Of a DNA stretch of 54,242 nt, positions 26,722 to 36,041 are shown in pieces. The first letter of the stretch is position 1; the number at the start of each line of letters is the position of its first letter. Position numbers and translations under genes: made by a program. A model generated the notes under the pieces. The model was not told where the DNA came from. It worked only from the letters and a program-made list of their open reading frames with translations, and did not search any database. Where the stretch lies: the IMG/VR virus record IMGVR_UViG_3300010150_000025, positions 1-54,242 of that record. One strand, written 5' to 3'. This stretch comes from a virus.

Positions 26722-27744
26722 ATGCTCTGGGCAGAATCATACCGACCACAGACTCTGGATGATGTCATAGGCCAAGACCATATCATCAAACGATTGAAGT
26801 TCATGATTGAGCAATTGCACTCATCTGGAGGCGATGGAGGATTCCCTCATCTGATGTTCGCTGGCAACGCTGGGACAGGCAAAACCTCAGCGGCTATGGC
26901 TCTGATGAGGTCAGCATTCGGTGATGATTGGAGGTCGAACTTCATGGAACTCAACGCATCTGACGAGAGGTCAATCCAAGTCATCAGAACCAAAGTCAAG
27001 GACTTCGCCAGACGAGGTGTGATTGGTCAGTATCTGGTGAATGGCAAAGTTCGTCAGATTCCATTCAATGTGATATTCTTGGATGAGTGCGATAACCTCA
27101 CTCCAGATGCTCAAGCATCGCTCAGACGAATTATGGAACTCCACTCAAAGACGACGAGGTTCATCCTGTCGTGCAATTATCCGCATAAACTGATTGACCC
27201 TGTGAAGGACAGATGTGCATTCTCTGACACTCGATTCAGACCAATTGCCAAGAAAGACATCTCAGAGGCTCTCAGAGGCGTTGCAGAGCGTGAGGGTCTG
27301 GATATACGCCCAGATGCAATTGAACGCATTGGAGAGGTCTCCAGAGGCTCTATGCGTAAAGCATTGAACACATTGTTCGCAACGACCAGAGTGCCGATGA
27401 CAGCGACGATTGATGATGTTGATGAGGTCGTGGCTGAACTCAGCCCACAGGCCAGAACCAGACTACTCCAGACGGCATTCAAAGCGGCGAGTGAAACAGA
27501 CCCAGCCAAGTATCGAGAACTCGCCAGACGAATGGACAAGCAGGTCGAAGGTCTGGCTGAGTCTGGATTCTCTGGCTCAGACATTCTGGATTCAGTTTTC
27601 AGAGCATGTGCGGCAGACAACAAAATGCCTGTGGCAATTCAACGCACGATATTCAGTTCAATTGGCGATGCCTTGCATCATGCCAGCATATCCCAAGACG
27701 ACATTCTGACCGTGAAAGCGTGGTTAAGGAGATTGAAAATATGA
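26722..27744 (+). CDS. rfcS: Replication factor C small subunit (clamp loader ATPase)
   Basis: Classic RFC-S: N-terminal LWAESYRPQTLDDVIGQ, Walker A GNAGTGKT (residues 48-55), Walker B FLDECD (about 119-124), and sensor/arginine-finger region DPVKDRCAF (about 159-167, where many homologues have SRC). C-terminal helical collar present; 340 aa is full length. It loads the PCNA-like clamp together with the RFC-large-like protein encoded at 32703. Start chosen at 26722 because the conserved N-terminus begins there and the TATA spacing fits. Overlaps the next gene by 4 nt. Confidence 0.95.
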   Translation: MLWAESYRPQTLDDVIGQDHIIKRLKFMIEQLHSSGGDGGFPHLMFAGNAGTGKTSAAMALMRSAFGDDWRSNFMELNASDERSIQVIRTKVKDFARRGVIGQYLVNGKVRQIPFNVIFLDECDNLTPDAQASLRRIMELHSKTTRFILSCNYPHKLIDPVKDRCAFSDTRFRPIAKKDISEALRGVAEREGLDIRPDAIERIGEVSRGSMRKALNTLFATTRVPMTATIDDVDEVVAELSPQARTRLLQTAFKAASETDPAKYRELARRMDKQVEGLAESGFSGSDILDSVFRACAADNKMPVAIQRTIFSSIGDALHHASISQDDILTVKAWLRRLKI

Positions 27745-28037
27745 GTGATGATAACAGCGAGATAATGTTCCTATTGAAAGAGCGATTGCAGATTGGCAGA
27801 GACCGATATGGTCATGGCATCAGAGTGATGGATGACACACGCTCATGGGGAACTCCAGCAGATTCTTGGGCAGAGATGGGACTTGAAGAAGCCCTTGACC
27901 TGTGCTTGTATCTGAGTGCGGCGTTGGTTCGCATTCGTCATGCTGATGAAATCAAACACGATGCACCTCCAGCCCCATCTGATAAGAAGGTGGGACTCAT
28001 AGGGAGGGCGATAGCATGGATAAAGAGCCACTTCTGA
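27741..28037 (+). CDS. MazG-like nucleotide pyrophosphohydrolase, 98 aa
   Basis: RDRYGHGIRVMDDTR followed by EMGLEEALDLCLYLSAAL (about residues 20-62) matches the short all-alpha MazG-like proteins common in phages, with the Glu/Asp helix (EEALD) as metal site. These hydrolyse (d)NTPs to monophosphates, for nucleotide pool control or to remove alarmones. The C-terminal 25 residues look like a short hydrophobic/basic tail. Overlaps RFC-S upstream and PolB downstream (22 nt), so it belongs to the replication operon. Confidence 0.62.
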   Translation: MSDDNSEIMFLLKERLQIGRDRYGHGIRVMDDTRSWGTPADSWAEMGLEEALDLCLYLSAALVRIRHADEIKHDAPPAPSDKKVGLIGRAIAWIKSHF

Positions 28038-30715
28038 TTATCGCCATTGACTATGAGGAACAACCAGAGTTCATCACCAAAATCCGATGCAAGGGTCTGG
28101 ATGGTCGCTCTCATGTTCTCAGAGTGAAAGCACCACAGCCCAGATTCTGGACAGCCAAGAATCCAAACGGGATGGTCATTCCAAAGCAAATCAAATCAAT
28201 CAAACCGTCTGTCAAGACTTCTGTTCAAGGTGAACCACTCTGGGAGATTCGTGTTGACCTGCCATCTCAGATTCGTGAGGTTCGTGAGTTCTTCTATCCA
28301 CATTATTGTTCAGATGTTTCATGGCCGAATCTGGTCAGATGGATTGCTGGTTGGGGTGCGGTTATCGAGGTCAATACGGACAAACTGAAATCCACAGCAG
28401 AAATCCTCCGCCCCGTTCACATCAAAAAATCAAATCACGATTTGTCAGAGTTCAAACTGAACGCTCTGTATTATGACATTGAAACAGCAGATTCTCTGGA
28501 CATGGAGGGAACTCCAGAACCGATTGTCTCCATAGCCATCTATGACGAGGCCACAGACACTCACGAATGTGCAACAATACGCCACACCAGCGAGCGTCAA
28601 GTCAGACGATTCATGTCCAGCCAGAAGGCTCTGGAGTCCGTTGTTGAGCATAAGAATCCAATCCCACCGCTGGTGGCTGAAAGAGTCCATGTGCATAACA
28701 TGGAGGGCGAGGATGATATTGAGCGAGAGGCGGCACTTCTTCATTGGTTCAAGCGAATGCTGGACAAGTATGACCCAGATGTCATCGCTGGTCAAAACAT
28801 TCTGGGCTATGACAACCCGTATGTCAAGAACCGATGTCGCAACCAACGCAGAGCGATGGAGAGGGAACACAGAGGTGCAGTTCCTGTCTGGGCAACCTAT
28901 CCCAAACTGTTCACCAAACACAAAGGGCTGATGCCCTCGTTTGATACCAAGAAGGTCTATGCAGAGCAGGTTCAAGGTGCGGCGGCTACAACAGGGTCAG
29001 CCAGCCTTGCATGGATGGGAGAGTCCACTCTGGGCTATGGCAAAGTGCCACGCACATCAATCAAAGAGATGATGAAAAACGACCCGATGATGTTGGCTGT
29101 GTATAACATCTGGGACAATGTGGTGGCGGCTCGCTGTATGCAGAAACTTGACCTGCTGGCGTTTTATCAGATGAAGGTCGGATTCCATAACTCAACAATC
29201 CATGCGGCTCACAGCAACATGATGCTGGTCGAGGACATGATGGGACACTTGCTCTGGGACAGGGATTCTGTCATGCCATCGCTTGATGTTGCTCGCTCTC
29301 AATTGAAGTCTGGAGGAATCAGTCAAGGTGGATTCGTCATGGGCGCACCATCTGGCATCTGGAGGAACGCATTTGAATTGGATAACTCAATGGAATACCC
29401 ATCTGTGATTATCACATGCAACGCTGACATCAGCACCAAAGTCAACCCAGAGGATTATCCAGACGGTTATCCATTCCCTGTGGCAACAACACCGCTGGGA
29501 ACGGTCTATCGCCAAGACATTGAGGGATTGATGCCCAATATCCTCAGAGGTCTGGCTGGCGAGCGTGAGCGTGTCAGAGGCGAGATGCGGGTTGCATTTG
29601 AATCTGGGAATGATGAACTTGGCAAGCGACTCGACCAACGACAGCGGGTCATGAAAGAGAACATGAACTCGTGGTATGGAGTTCTTGGTTCTGGTGCGAC
29701 AGAAAAAACTGCGGGCAGACCGTTCAGAATGGTTGATGGAGATATTGGCTCTGATATAACAGACATCGCCAGACGACATAACGATTGGAACAAGCACCTC
29801 ATCAATCGCATCACACTTCTATTCAGCAAGGATGGCATCTATCCAGACCCAGAAGCATTGAGACATCAAAACATTGATAGACTCCCATCTCATGGCGAAG
29901 GTGATGCGGAGGTCGTGCGACTCCGTTTTGAGACCATCTATCAAGACACAGATTCATGCAAGACAGCCATCGTCAATCACGATGAGGCTGAGGCCAAAAT
30001 CAGACCGTTCACTCCAGAGGACATCATGTCATGTGCAAACATCATGACCAAAATCCTCAACGATTCCTATGATGAGTTTGTTCAGACAACGATTGGAGTT
30101 CCTAAGAATGAGTTTTTCAAAGTGAAGCCAGATGCCTATTATGCCAGATACTTTCAATGGGGAGTGAAGAAGCGATACGCCTATGTTGACTTCGATGGCA
30201 AACATGGTTATCGTGGTGTTGAGATGCGACGGTCATCCTCACCGCAGGTTGTCAAGTCATGTCAAGAGCGATTGTTCAATGCAATTTTGAATGGCGATTC
30301 CAGAACTGAACTCAACGGACTCATCAGAGATATTGAATCCGATATGTTGGATGAGACCTTGACTTCTGCTGGAGACTTTGGACAACCGATGGGAATGAAG
30401 AAAGAAGGAACTCAAGCATACAAGGCGGCGATGTGGTCAAACAAAAATCTGGGAACTCAGTTTAATCTGGGAGACAAACCCGTCATGTATCTGTCATCTA
30501 AGACCAAGAACGGACTCCCAGCCAACAGGCTGGTGGCAATCGAATGGGGCGACTCTCCAGAGGACTACGGCATAGTCGTGGACAGAGCCAAAGCGATTGA
30601 GAAGTTCTTTGTTGACTCCAATTCATTCACTCAGATTCTGGGTGCTGTGGGAACATCATGGAAATCCGCCAGAGCAGGGATGAGTCAGTCCAGCATGAGC
30701 GAGTGGTTTCGATGA
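28016..30715 (+). CDS. polB: Family B DNA polymerase
   Basis: Replicative polymerase with intact proofreading. Exo I DIE (residues 154-156), Exo II NILGYD (261-266), Exo III YNIWD (363-367). Polymerase motif A is LDNSMEYPS (455-463), motif B KENMNSWYG (547-555), motif C YQDTDS (642-647), and KKRY (718-721). Motif C has Gln where nearly all family B enzymes have Gly; both catalytic Asp remain. Total 899 aa, no intein or insertion seen. It lacks an obvious protein-priming TPR2 insertion, so RNA/DNA-primed replication with the AEP primase is expected. Overlaps the MazG-like gene. Confidence 0.96.
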   Translation: MDKEPLLIIAIDYEEQPEFITKIRCKGLDGRSHVLRVKAPQPRFWTAKNPNGMVIPKQIKSIKPSVKTSVQGEPLWEIRVDLPSQIREVREFFYPHYCSDVSWPNLVRWIAGWGAVIEVNTDKLKSTAEILRPVHIKKSNHDLSEFKLNALYYDIETADSLDMEGTPEPIVSIAIYDEATDTHECATIRHTSERQVRRFMSSQKALESVVEHKNPIPPLVAERVHVHNMEGEDDIEREAALLHWFKRMLDKYDPDVIAGQNILGYDNPYVKNRCRNQRRAMEREHRGAVPVWATYPKLFTKHKGLMPSFDTKKVYAEQVQGAAATTGSASLAWMGESTLGYGKVPRTSIKEMMKNDPMMLAVYNIWDNVVAARCMQKLDLLAFYQMKVGFHNSTIHAAHSNMMLVEDMMGHLLWDRDSVMPSLDVARSQLKSGGISQGGFVMGAPSGIWRNAFELDNSMEYPSVIITCNADISTKVNPEDYPDGYPFPVATTPLGTVYRQDIEGLMPNILRGLAGERERVRGEMRVAFESGNDELGKRLDQRQRVMKENMNSWYGVLGSGATEKTAGRPFRMVDGDIGSDITDIARRHNDWNKHLINRITLLFSKDGIYPDPEALRHQNIDRLPSHGEGDAEVVRLRFETIYQDTDSCKTAIVNHDEAEAKIRPFTPEDIMSCANIMTKILNDSYDEFVQTTIGVPKNEFFKVKPDAYYARYFQWGVKKRYAYVDFDGKHGYRGVEMRRSSSPQVVKSCQERLFNAILNGDSRTELNGLIRDIESDMLDETLTSAGDFGQPMGMKKEGTQAYKAAMWSNKNLGTQFNLGDKPVMYLSSKTKNGLPANRLVAIEWGDSPEDYGIVVDRAKAIEKFFVDSNSFTQILGAVGTSWKSARAGMSQSSMSEWFR

Positions 30716-31170
30716 CCGCTAAGAGCCAATGGCGTGAAGCCTATGGCCTTCTTCACACTAAATGCCACTTGACCCACCACGAGATTCGTGCGATATTCCA
30801 AGAGCATCTGGGAGGGCTGTCATATCACAGGAACATGCTACATTCAGAATACAAGAAGGACAAAGACCGCTGGCAGAGCGAGGCCAATACAATGGCGTTG
30901 CTGGTGAACAATCCAGATGTGGATGCGTTTCTGTCTGCGATGAACTCAGTCATTTATGATGGTGGGCAAGCGACTGTTCCTTATACACTTGTCAAGGAGG
31001 TCAGCAAACTCGTGAGGTCATGGAATGAATGGGGTGAATCTGAACGGCAGAGAATCAACATTCAGACCAAGAGAGTCCTCGCTCGTGAGCGAACTTCTGG
31101 ATTGAAAGCGTGGACTGAACGGCACTTGCTGACATATTTGCGTATCAACGGGATAAGGATAGAAGTCTGA
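30712..31170 (+). CDS. Hypothetical protein after PolB, 152 aa
   Basis: ATG overlaps the PolB stop (ATGA). Helical, basic, with HTH-like spacing in HLTHHEIRAIFQEHLGG (about residues 16-33), so DNA binding is possible. No family recognised. Last gene of the RFC-MazG-PolB operon. Confidence 0.65.
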   Translation: MTAKSQWREAYGLLHTKCHLTHHEIRAIFQEHLGGLSYHRNMLHSEYKKDKDRWQSEANTMALLVNNPDVDAFLSAMNSVIYDGGQATVPYTLVKEVSKLVRSWNEWGESERQRINIQTKRVLARERTSGLKAWTERHLLTYLRINGIRIEV

Positions 31171-31196
31171 CTTCTTTAGTTCCCTAAGTGGATATG

Positions 31197-31271
31197 CTTA
31201 TATGGGAGGCTGTCGTGGGACAGGATAAGTCGGCCACGAGACAAACGCCGATGACAACCAAAAACAAGGAG
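31197..31271 (+). promoter_or_regulatory. Promoter and leader with Shine-Dalgarno site
   Basis: CTTATATGGGAGG (31197-31209) resembles the class B promoters, but the gene start (31283) is about 85 nt away. A clear AAGGAG (31266-31271) lies 11 nt before the ATG. So this gene, unlike most here, seems to have a leader of about 60 nt and canonical initiation. A 13-codon frame at 31251 overlaps the start. Confidence 0.5.
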
Positions 31272-31282
31272 ACACAGATAAT

Positions 31283-32452
31283 ATGGGACTAATTGAAAAC
31301 ATGAGAGATGCCGTTGAGTTCAACGGTGGCAAACTGACAGAAGAACAATACTTGGAAAAAGTGCTGGAGATAATCGAAAGCGAAGGTGGCTCAACCTCCA
31401 TCGCTTCTCTGAAATCCAACGCATTCAATTCTGCTCGTATGGAGAAGGCTGGAATCACCAGACTGACCATCGGCAAAGACAAGTTCGTTTGGACAACCGC
31501 TATGGTTGAAGGAATGCTTTCTGGCAACGCTACACCAATGCCAACAACAACAATGGTCAACAATGTCAATGCACCAGAAGCAACAGACGATGGCTACTTC
31601 TATGGAATCCGCCGACGCTCTCCAGATGAATACCCAGAACACATGCAAGCATACATCATCCCTCGTGGTTCACTCAAGTTTGTTGAATCAGAAAAGGGCG
31701 AGATGCGCTTGCTTGCTGTCGCATTCAAGAACGGCTGGTATGTTTCCAGCAACGGACCCAAAGGCTGTGGCAAGACAATGGCTATGATGATGTTCGCTTC
31801 TGAGGTCGGTATTCCATTCATGCGAATTAACTGCTCAGAAGGTTTCACAGAAGAGTCCTTCATTGGCTACAACACACTCATTGACGGTGAAATCACTTGG
31901 ATTGACGGAGTTCTCCCAGAGAGCCTCCGATACGGTGCTTTCCTTTGCTTCGATGAGTTCCGCCACGCTCGCCCAGAGATTATGACCGCATGGAATCCTG
32001 TTGGCGACTCTGGCACTCTTGTATTGCCTCAGAACAACAACGAGGTCATCAAGGCTCACGCTGACTTCCGCACCTTCGCAACCATGAACCCAATCGAAGG
32101 CTACTCTGGTGGACAAGATGTCAACCAAGCAACATCTGACCGATTCGCTATGTCTCTTGAGGCTACATACCTCCCAGCAGACTCTGAAATCCGTGTCATC
32201 TGTGAACAGTCTGGTGTTTCAAACCCAGCCATCGCTCGTCAATTCGTGCAATTGGCAAACGACCTTCGCAACCTCAAGGCTCAACATGACCTTGAGTCTG
32301 ACACATCAACCCGTATGCTCATCAGCATGATGCAAGCAACAACAGATTTGTCTGTTGCTGAAATCGTTGAGTATATCATGATTGGTCGCTATCAACCACA
32401 CGAAGCCGAACTCATCAAGACAACGGCTCGTGCAAGGTTGTCTGACTACTGA
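31283..32452 (+). CDS. MoxR/CobS-like AAA+ ATPase
   Basis: Walker A GPKGCGKT (about residues 157-164), Walker B FLCFDEF (about 212-218) and a TMNP sensor-like motif (near 255) place it with MoxR/CobS AAA+ chaperone-like ATPases. The first 90 residues form an extra, winged-helix-like domain. Such ATPases work with von Willebrand A partners to remodel or load metal into target proteins; the likely partner is encoded at 33774. Phages carry CobS/CobT-like pairs whose true target is unclear. Codon use is slightly richer in C-ending codons than the replication genes, as in the partner gene, hinting at high expression. Confidence 0.85.
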   Translation: MGLIENMRDAVEFNGGKLTEEQYLEKVLEIIESEGGSTSIASLKSNAFNSARMEKAGITRLTIGKDKFVWTTAMVEGMLSGNATPMPTTTMVNNVNAPEATDDGYFYGIRRRSPDEYPEHMQAYIIPRGSLKFVESEKGEMRLLAVAFKNGWYVSSNGPKGCGKTMAMMMFASEVGIPFMRINCSEGFTEESFIGYNTLIDGEITWIDGVLPESLRYGAFLCFDEFRHARPEIMTAWNPVGDSGTLVLPQNNNEVIKAHADFRTFATMNPIEGYSGGQDVNQATSDRFAMSLEATYLPADSEIRVICEQSGVSNPAIARQFVQLANDLRNLKAQHDLESDTSTRMLISMMQATTDLSVAEIVEYIMIGRYQPHEAELIKTTARARLSDY

Positions 32453-32467
32453 ATACAATTCTCTGGT

Positions 32468-32527
32468 CTCGTGCAAACGGGCTGGGGGGTATTGCACGAG
32501 GCTATCTGTGTCTCAAACCCCCAGCCC
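32468..32527 (+). promoter_or_regulatory. H-type pseudoknot-forming RNA element
   Basis: CTCGTGCAA (32468-32476) pairs perfectly with TTGCACGAG (32492-32500), and GGGCTGGGGG (32479-32488) with CCCCCAGCCC (32518-32527). The two stems interlock, giving a 9-bp plus 10-bp pseudoknot, or two alternative hairpins. It lies 15 nt after the AAA+ stop codon and just before the next promoter. Possible roles are 3'-end protection, termination or a switch. Confidence 0.6.
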
Positions 32528-32536
32528 ACCTTGCAT

Positions 32537-32550
32537 TTGATAAGGGTGGG
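32537..32550 (+). promoter_or_regulatory. Class B promoter (TTGATAAGGGTGGG)
   Basis: Located 17-30 nt before the ATG at 32567; same sequence as at 16283 and 39766. Confidence 0.6.
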
Positions 32551-32566
32551 TTCAGAACCCCAGAGC

Positions 32567-32722
32567 ATGACCAAAGAACTTGAACTCAGAGTCGCAGAAC
32601 TTGAACAACGAATCGCCACGCTTGAAAGAATGATTGATGGGATGGCAGATTCAATTCGACCACGCTCAATGCCACACGGCCAAGTCCGTCTGGACAGATT
32701 CGATGGCGAGCGTCATGGATGA
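32567..32722 (+). CDS. Small coiled-coil protein, 51 aa
   Basis: MTKELELRVAELEQRIATLE with regular Leu/Ile heptads over about 30 residues, then a basic tail. Leaderless start fits the promoter. It overlaps the next gene by 20 nt. It could mediate oligomerisation of a replication factor; function unknown. Confidence 0.6.
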   Translation: MTKELELRVAELEQRIATLERMIDGMADSIRPRSMPHGQVRLDRFDGERHG

Positions 32723-33596
32723 ACTCTCAGTCTCTGAACTGATTGGTGCGAAGCGACACTTTGCCCCTGTGCAATCATGGTTTGATTCTTGGGGCTATGG
32801 AACGCCCTCTGTCTATCCTTTGATTCTGGTGGGTGATTCTGGCGTTGGCAAGTCAACAGTCGCCAGAGCCTATGCTCAGAAGGCTGGATATGACATTCTT
32901 GAATCCCACGCTGATTCCAAGCGTGATGCAAAGACATTCAACAAGACATTCAGCGAGGCCAGAAACAGAACCTTCTTTGGTCAGAATCGTTGTTTGATTA
33001 TCGAGGATGCTGGTGCAATCTCAACCTCAGCATGGAAAACATTTGATGATGTCATCAAGGCGAAAGCATTCCCAATGATAATCATCGCTCAACATGAATC
33101 AGAAGTCGGATGGCGTTATCGCAAATCTGGATTGGTTCACGAGATTCCAGAACCAACCGCATCTGACAAGACTCAGTTATTGAACTCAATATGCCCAGAC
33201 CACACTCCAGAACAAATCTCGTGGATTGCAGAAAACTCATCCTCATGGCGAAGTGCCAAACATCTGGCGATGACTACTCCATCGAACTTCATTGACACAC
33301 AGATTGAACCTCCAGAGCGAACTCGATTTGGACAGGATGAAGTCTCTGGGATTCTGTCTGGTCAGTATCAGAGCAAGGAACTTTCATCCCATCCTCTGGC
33401 ATTCATCCAGACCGCAGAATGGAACGCTGGCAATCCAGAACATATCTGCGAGGCCATGAGACTTCACTCTCTGGCATGGGTCGTGGAGGGGTTGTCAAAG
33501 GTCTCTATGGCATACACGGCAACGCTCAGAACCGACACTCAACACAAGCCACCATTCAGAAAACGGACATTGAAAGGCTCTGCGAGGGTCTGGTGA
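32703..33596 (+). CDS. RFC large-subunit-like AAA+ ATPase
   Basis: Walker A GDSGVGKS (about residues 43-50). The Walker B region is degenerate (CLIIEDAGAIS), with Glu-Asp-Ala in place of the usual Asp-Glu-x-Asp. The middle has the RFC/DnaX-like lid (SWIAENSSSWRSAKHLAM near 175-192). About 297 aa, shorter than cellular RFC-L (no C-terminal extension). With RFC-S it probably forms the clamp loader, the degenerate site making it a non-hydrolysing or weakly active subunit. Start at 32703; the ATG at 32715 is an alternative. An RFC role is inference from motifs and company. Confidence 0.62.
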   Translation: MASVMDELSVSELIGAKRHFAPVQSWFDSWGYGTPSVYPLILVGDSGVGKSTVARAYAQKAGYDILESHADSKRDAKTFNKTFSEARNRTFFGQNRCLIIEDAGAISTSAWKTFDDVIKAKAFPMIIIAQHESEVGWRYRKSGLVHEIPEPTASDKTQLLNSICPDHTPEQISWIAENSSSWRSAKHLAMTTPSNFIDTQIEPPERTRFGQDEVSGILSGQYQSKELSSHPLAFIQTAEWNAGNPEHICEAMRLHSLAWVVEGLSKVSMAYTATLRTDTQHKPPFRKRTLKGSARVW

Positions 33597-33773
33597 AAAA
33601 CGATAGACTGAGTTCCATTTCTAAGCAAATCAATTTTAGGTATCAACATACCACCCCACCTCTTCAAACAGAGATAGGGCATGTTTTGGGGGTATTTCTC
33701 AATGGATTGAGAATCATACTTGTTCAAGCCGATAAGTGGGAACGCTTATATGGGTGGCTGTGCTGGGAAGGGT
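33597..33773 (+). promoter_or_regulatory. Intergenic region with hairpins and class B promoter
   Basis: GGTAT-CAAC-ATACC near 33640 and TTCTCAA-TGGA-TTGAGAA (33696-33713) form perfect small hairpins. CTTATATGGGTGG (33745-33757) is the TATA plus GGTGG promoter, about 28 nt before the ATG at 33774. No gene seen. Confidence 0.5.
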
Positions 33774-36032
33774 ATGAGCCACTCACCGAATGCGGGAATT
33801 GAAGTCAAGAACCCACAGCGAAAGTTCCAGATGAAAAGCCGTGTGCGAACCCTAAACCGTGTCGCAACCGTCATGTCTGGTGAACTTATCAATGTTGGAA
33901 CACCTGTCAAGAAAGTCGTCGTTGACCCAAGAGGTCGTGCGGCTACTGACGGCGAGACTGTCTGGATTCCTCTGAAAGTTCACGAGGATGAGCGTGTCAA
34001 CCGTATGGCTCAAGAAGCAATCCTCGCTCACGAAGTCGCTGGTCATCTCCGATACACAGACTTTGGTGCTTGGAAAAAGATTGGCGATGAAATCAAGCGT
34101 GGCAACGCTGACCGTATGCTTCACGACTTCACCAACATTCTTGAGGATGCTCGTGTCAACCACCTGCTCTCCCAAGACTTTGGTGGCTCTGGCAAGCGTC
34201 TGCTTGCTACTCAGCGCATCTTCATGCAACGCCACCGTGATTCATGGGCTGGCAAGACTGTTGATGAAATCAACCCACGCCAAGCGGCAATCATCGCTAT
34301 GATGACAGAAGCAATCGCTCACGAACCACACTTCTTTGAACATGTCCCAGAAGTCGTTGCATACATGGATGAAGTTCGCACTATCTGTGCAACAGCAATC
34401 AGCCAACCAAACACGGCTCAAGTCATCAAGCAAGCAAAGAGAATGCTCAAAGTCTATCGCACCCACTTCCCAGAGGATGCTTCTGACGACCAAGACACAT
34501 TCGGTATGCCAAACGGTGCAGATGCAGAAGGCATCATGACCGACGACATGTCTCCAGAAGAGATTGAGAAGATGGCTCAGAAGCAAGCAAGCAAGAATGC
34601 AAAGCCAGAAGAAGTCAGCCGTCAGAGATTCCAAGACCTCAAGAAGAAAATCGAGGAACTCAAAGAAGCCGCTGAGAAGGCCGCTAAAGCGCAAGAAGAG
34701 TCTGATGCTACTCCAGAGGCTGGAGATGCAAACGAAGGCTCTGAGGGCGAAGGAGAGGGCGACTCTGAGGAATCTGGTGCTGGTGCTGGCGAGTCTGATG
34801 AAGAAGCAGACGGCGAAGGTGCTGGCGAGGGCGATTCTGGCGAAGGTGCTGGAGATGGCTCTGAGGGCGATTCTGAGGGCGAAGGCGACTCTGGTGCATC
34901 TGGCGAAGGCGAGGGCGAAGGAGAGGCTGACAGCGCATCAGAAACAGGCGAATCCACAGAAGGAACAACCTCTGACGACTTGGGCGACATTGACTCTGGC
35001 TCAGACGAGATGAACGCTGGTGGTGCAAAGGGCGCAGACCTATCCGACATTGACATGGATGAGATGTGGGCTGAACTCCAAGCAGAGATGGATGCAGAAC
35101 GCCAAGACGCTTTCGACATGCAGAAGGACTTCTCTGATGAAGTGGATGCAAGCCAAGACTCCAACGACAACATTGACGCTGAGTTCGACACTTCTCTTGA
35201 AGGCGATGAAAGCGGCCACCAATGCCACATCACTCACACCACTCAAGAGTTCATTGACAGAGGCGACATTGATACAGACTCTCTGGCTCAAGGCTTCTTG
35301 GACATCGTTGCTGAGAACAAGTCCTCAATCACCACTATGGTCAACGAGATGAAGAGACTCTTGAAGGGCAACAACAACAAGCATGTGCGTGGTCTAAAGC
35401 GTGGAATGCTTGACTCCAAGCGCATCGCTTTTCACAAGACCAATGACCGCTTGTTCATGCGAAAGAATGAGCCAAAGCGAGCAGAAGCAAATGTCATGAT
35501 TCTCATTGACTCCAGCGGCTCAATGGGCGGCTCTCGTGCAGAATCAGCGGCTCGTGCGGCGGTTGTATTCGCAGAAGTCATGGACAAACTTGGCTGGGGC
35601 TGTGAGGTCGTTGACTTCTCATCCAGCCGACACACAGCAATCAGAGTTCGCAAGCAAATGCAAGCACCTTTGAACAACATCACTCGTGCGGCTATCCGCC
35701 AACCAACCGCTGGTGGATGCAACGGTGATGGCTATGCTGTCGAGTGGTGCTTAGACCGCTTGTCCAAGTTCTCTGGCAACCGCATGTTGTTCGTCTTGTC
35801 TGACGGTCAACCATCCGGACCCGCACCTTCTCACATGGACAACGACACCCACTTGAAGTTCGTTGTTGACAACGCACCAAAGGACATTGGATTGTTCTCA
35901 GTCGGCATTGACGGCATGGACACAGGCGCATACTACTCCAACGCTGTCATCAACCGCAACAACGCTGACTTGGTGAAGGACTGTATGCCTGTTATCCGCA
36001 AGATGGTTCGCACAGTCAAGAACAAAGCATGA
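33774..36032 (+). CDS. CobT-like protein with von Willebrand factor A domain, 752 aa
   Basis: Likely partner of the MoxR/CobS-like ATPase. The N-terminal region has AHEVAGHLRYTDF (near residues 90-103), seen in phage CobT-like proteins; it is HExxxH, not a true HExxH. About residues 310-410 are a low-complexity Glu/Gly/Ser/Asp linker, like the acidic linker of CobT. The C-terminal vWA domain keeps the metal-ion adhesion site: DSSGSMG (about 588-594), a Thr in PTAGG (near 648) and LSDGQPSG (near 677). The pair resembles a cobaltochelatase motor without the CobN-like catalytic chain. Confidence 0.85.
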   Translation: MSHSPNAGIEVKNPQRKFQMKSRVRTLNRVATVMSGELINVGTPVKKVVVDPRGRAATDGETVWIPLKVHEDERVNRMAQEAILAHEVAGHLRYTDFGAWKKIGDEIKRGNADRMLHDFTNILEDARVNHLLSQDFGGSGKRLLATQRIFMQRHRDSWAGKTVDEINPRQAAIIAMMTEAIAHEPHFFEHVPEVVAYMDEVRTICATAISQPNTAQVIKQAKRMLKVYRTHFPEDASDDQDTFGMPNGADAEGIMTDDMSPEEIEKMAQKQASKNAKPEEVSRQRFQDLKKKIEELKEAAEKAAKAQEESDATPEAGDANEGSEGEGEGDSEESGAGAGESDEEADGEGAGEGDSGEGAGDGSEGDSEGEGDSGASGEGEGEGEADSASETGESTEGTTSDDLGDIDSGSDEMNAGGAKGADLSDIDMDEMWAELQAEMDAERQDAFDMQKDFSDEVDASQDSNDNIDAEFDTSLEGDESGHQCHITHTTQEFIDRGDIDTDSLAQGFLDIVAENKSSITTMVNEMKRLLKGNNNKHVRGLKRGMLDSKRIAFHKTNDRLFMRKNEPKRAEANVMILIDSSGSMGGSRAESAARAAVVFAEVMDKLGWGCEVVDFSSSRHTAIRVRKQMQAPLNNITRAAIRQPTAGGCNGDGYAVEWCLDRLSKFSGNRMLFVLSDGQPSGPAPSHMDNDTHLKFVVDNAPKDIGLFSVGIDGMDTGAYYSNAVINRNNADLVKDCMPVIRKMVRTVKNKA

Positions 36033-36041
36033 GGAATTGAC

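Noticed and set aside
31251-31292. 13-codon frame overlapping the AAA+ start as a leader peptide
   Set aside because: Too short, not at promoter distance, and no attenuation-like structure seen.
34034-34080. HEVAGH in the CobT-like protein as a zinc-protease site
   Set aside because: The spacing is HExxxH, not HExxH, and the segment matches other CobT-like phage proteins.
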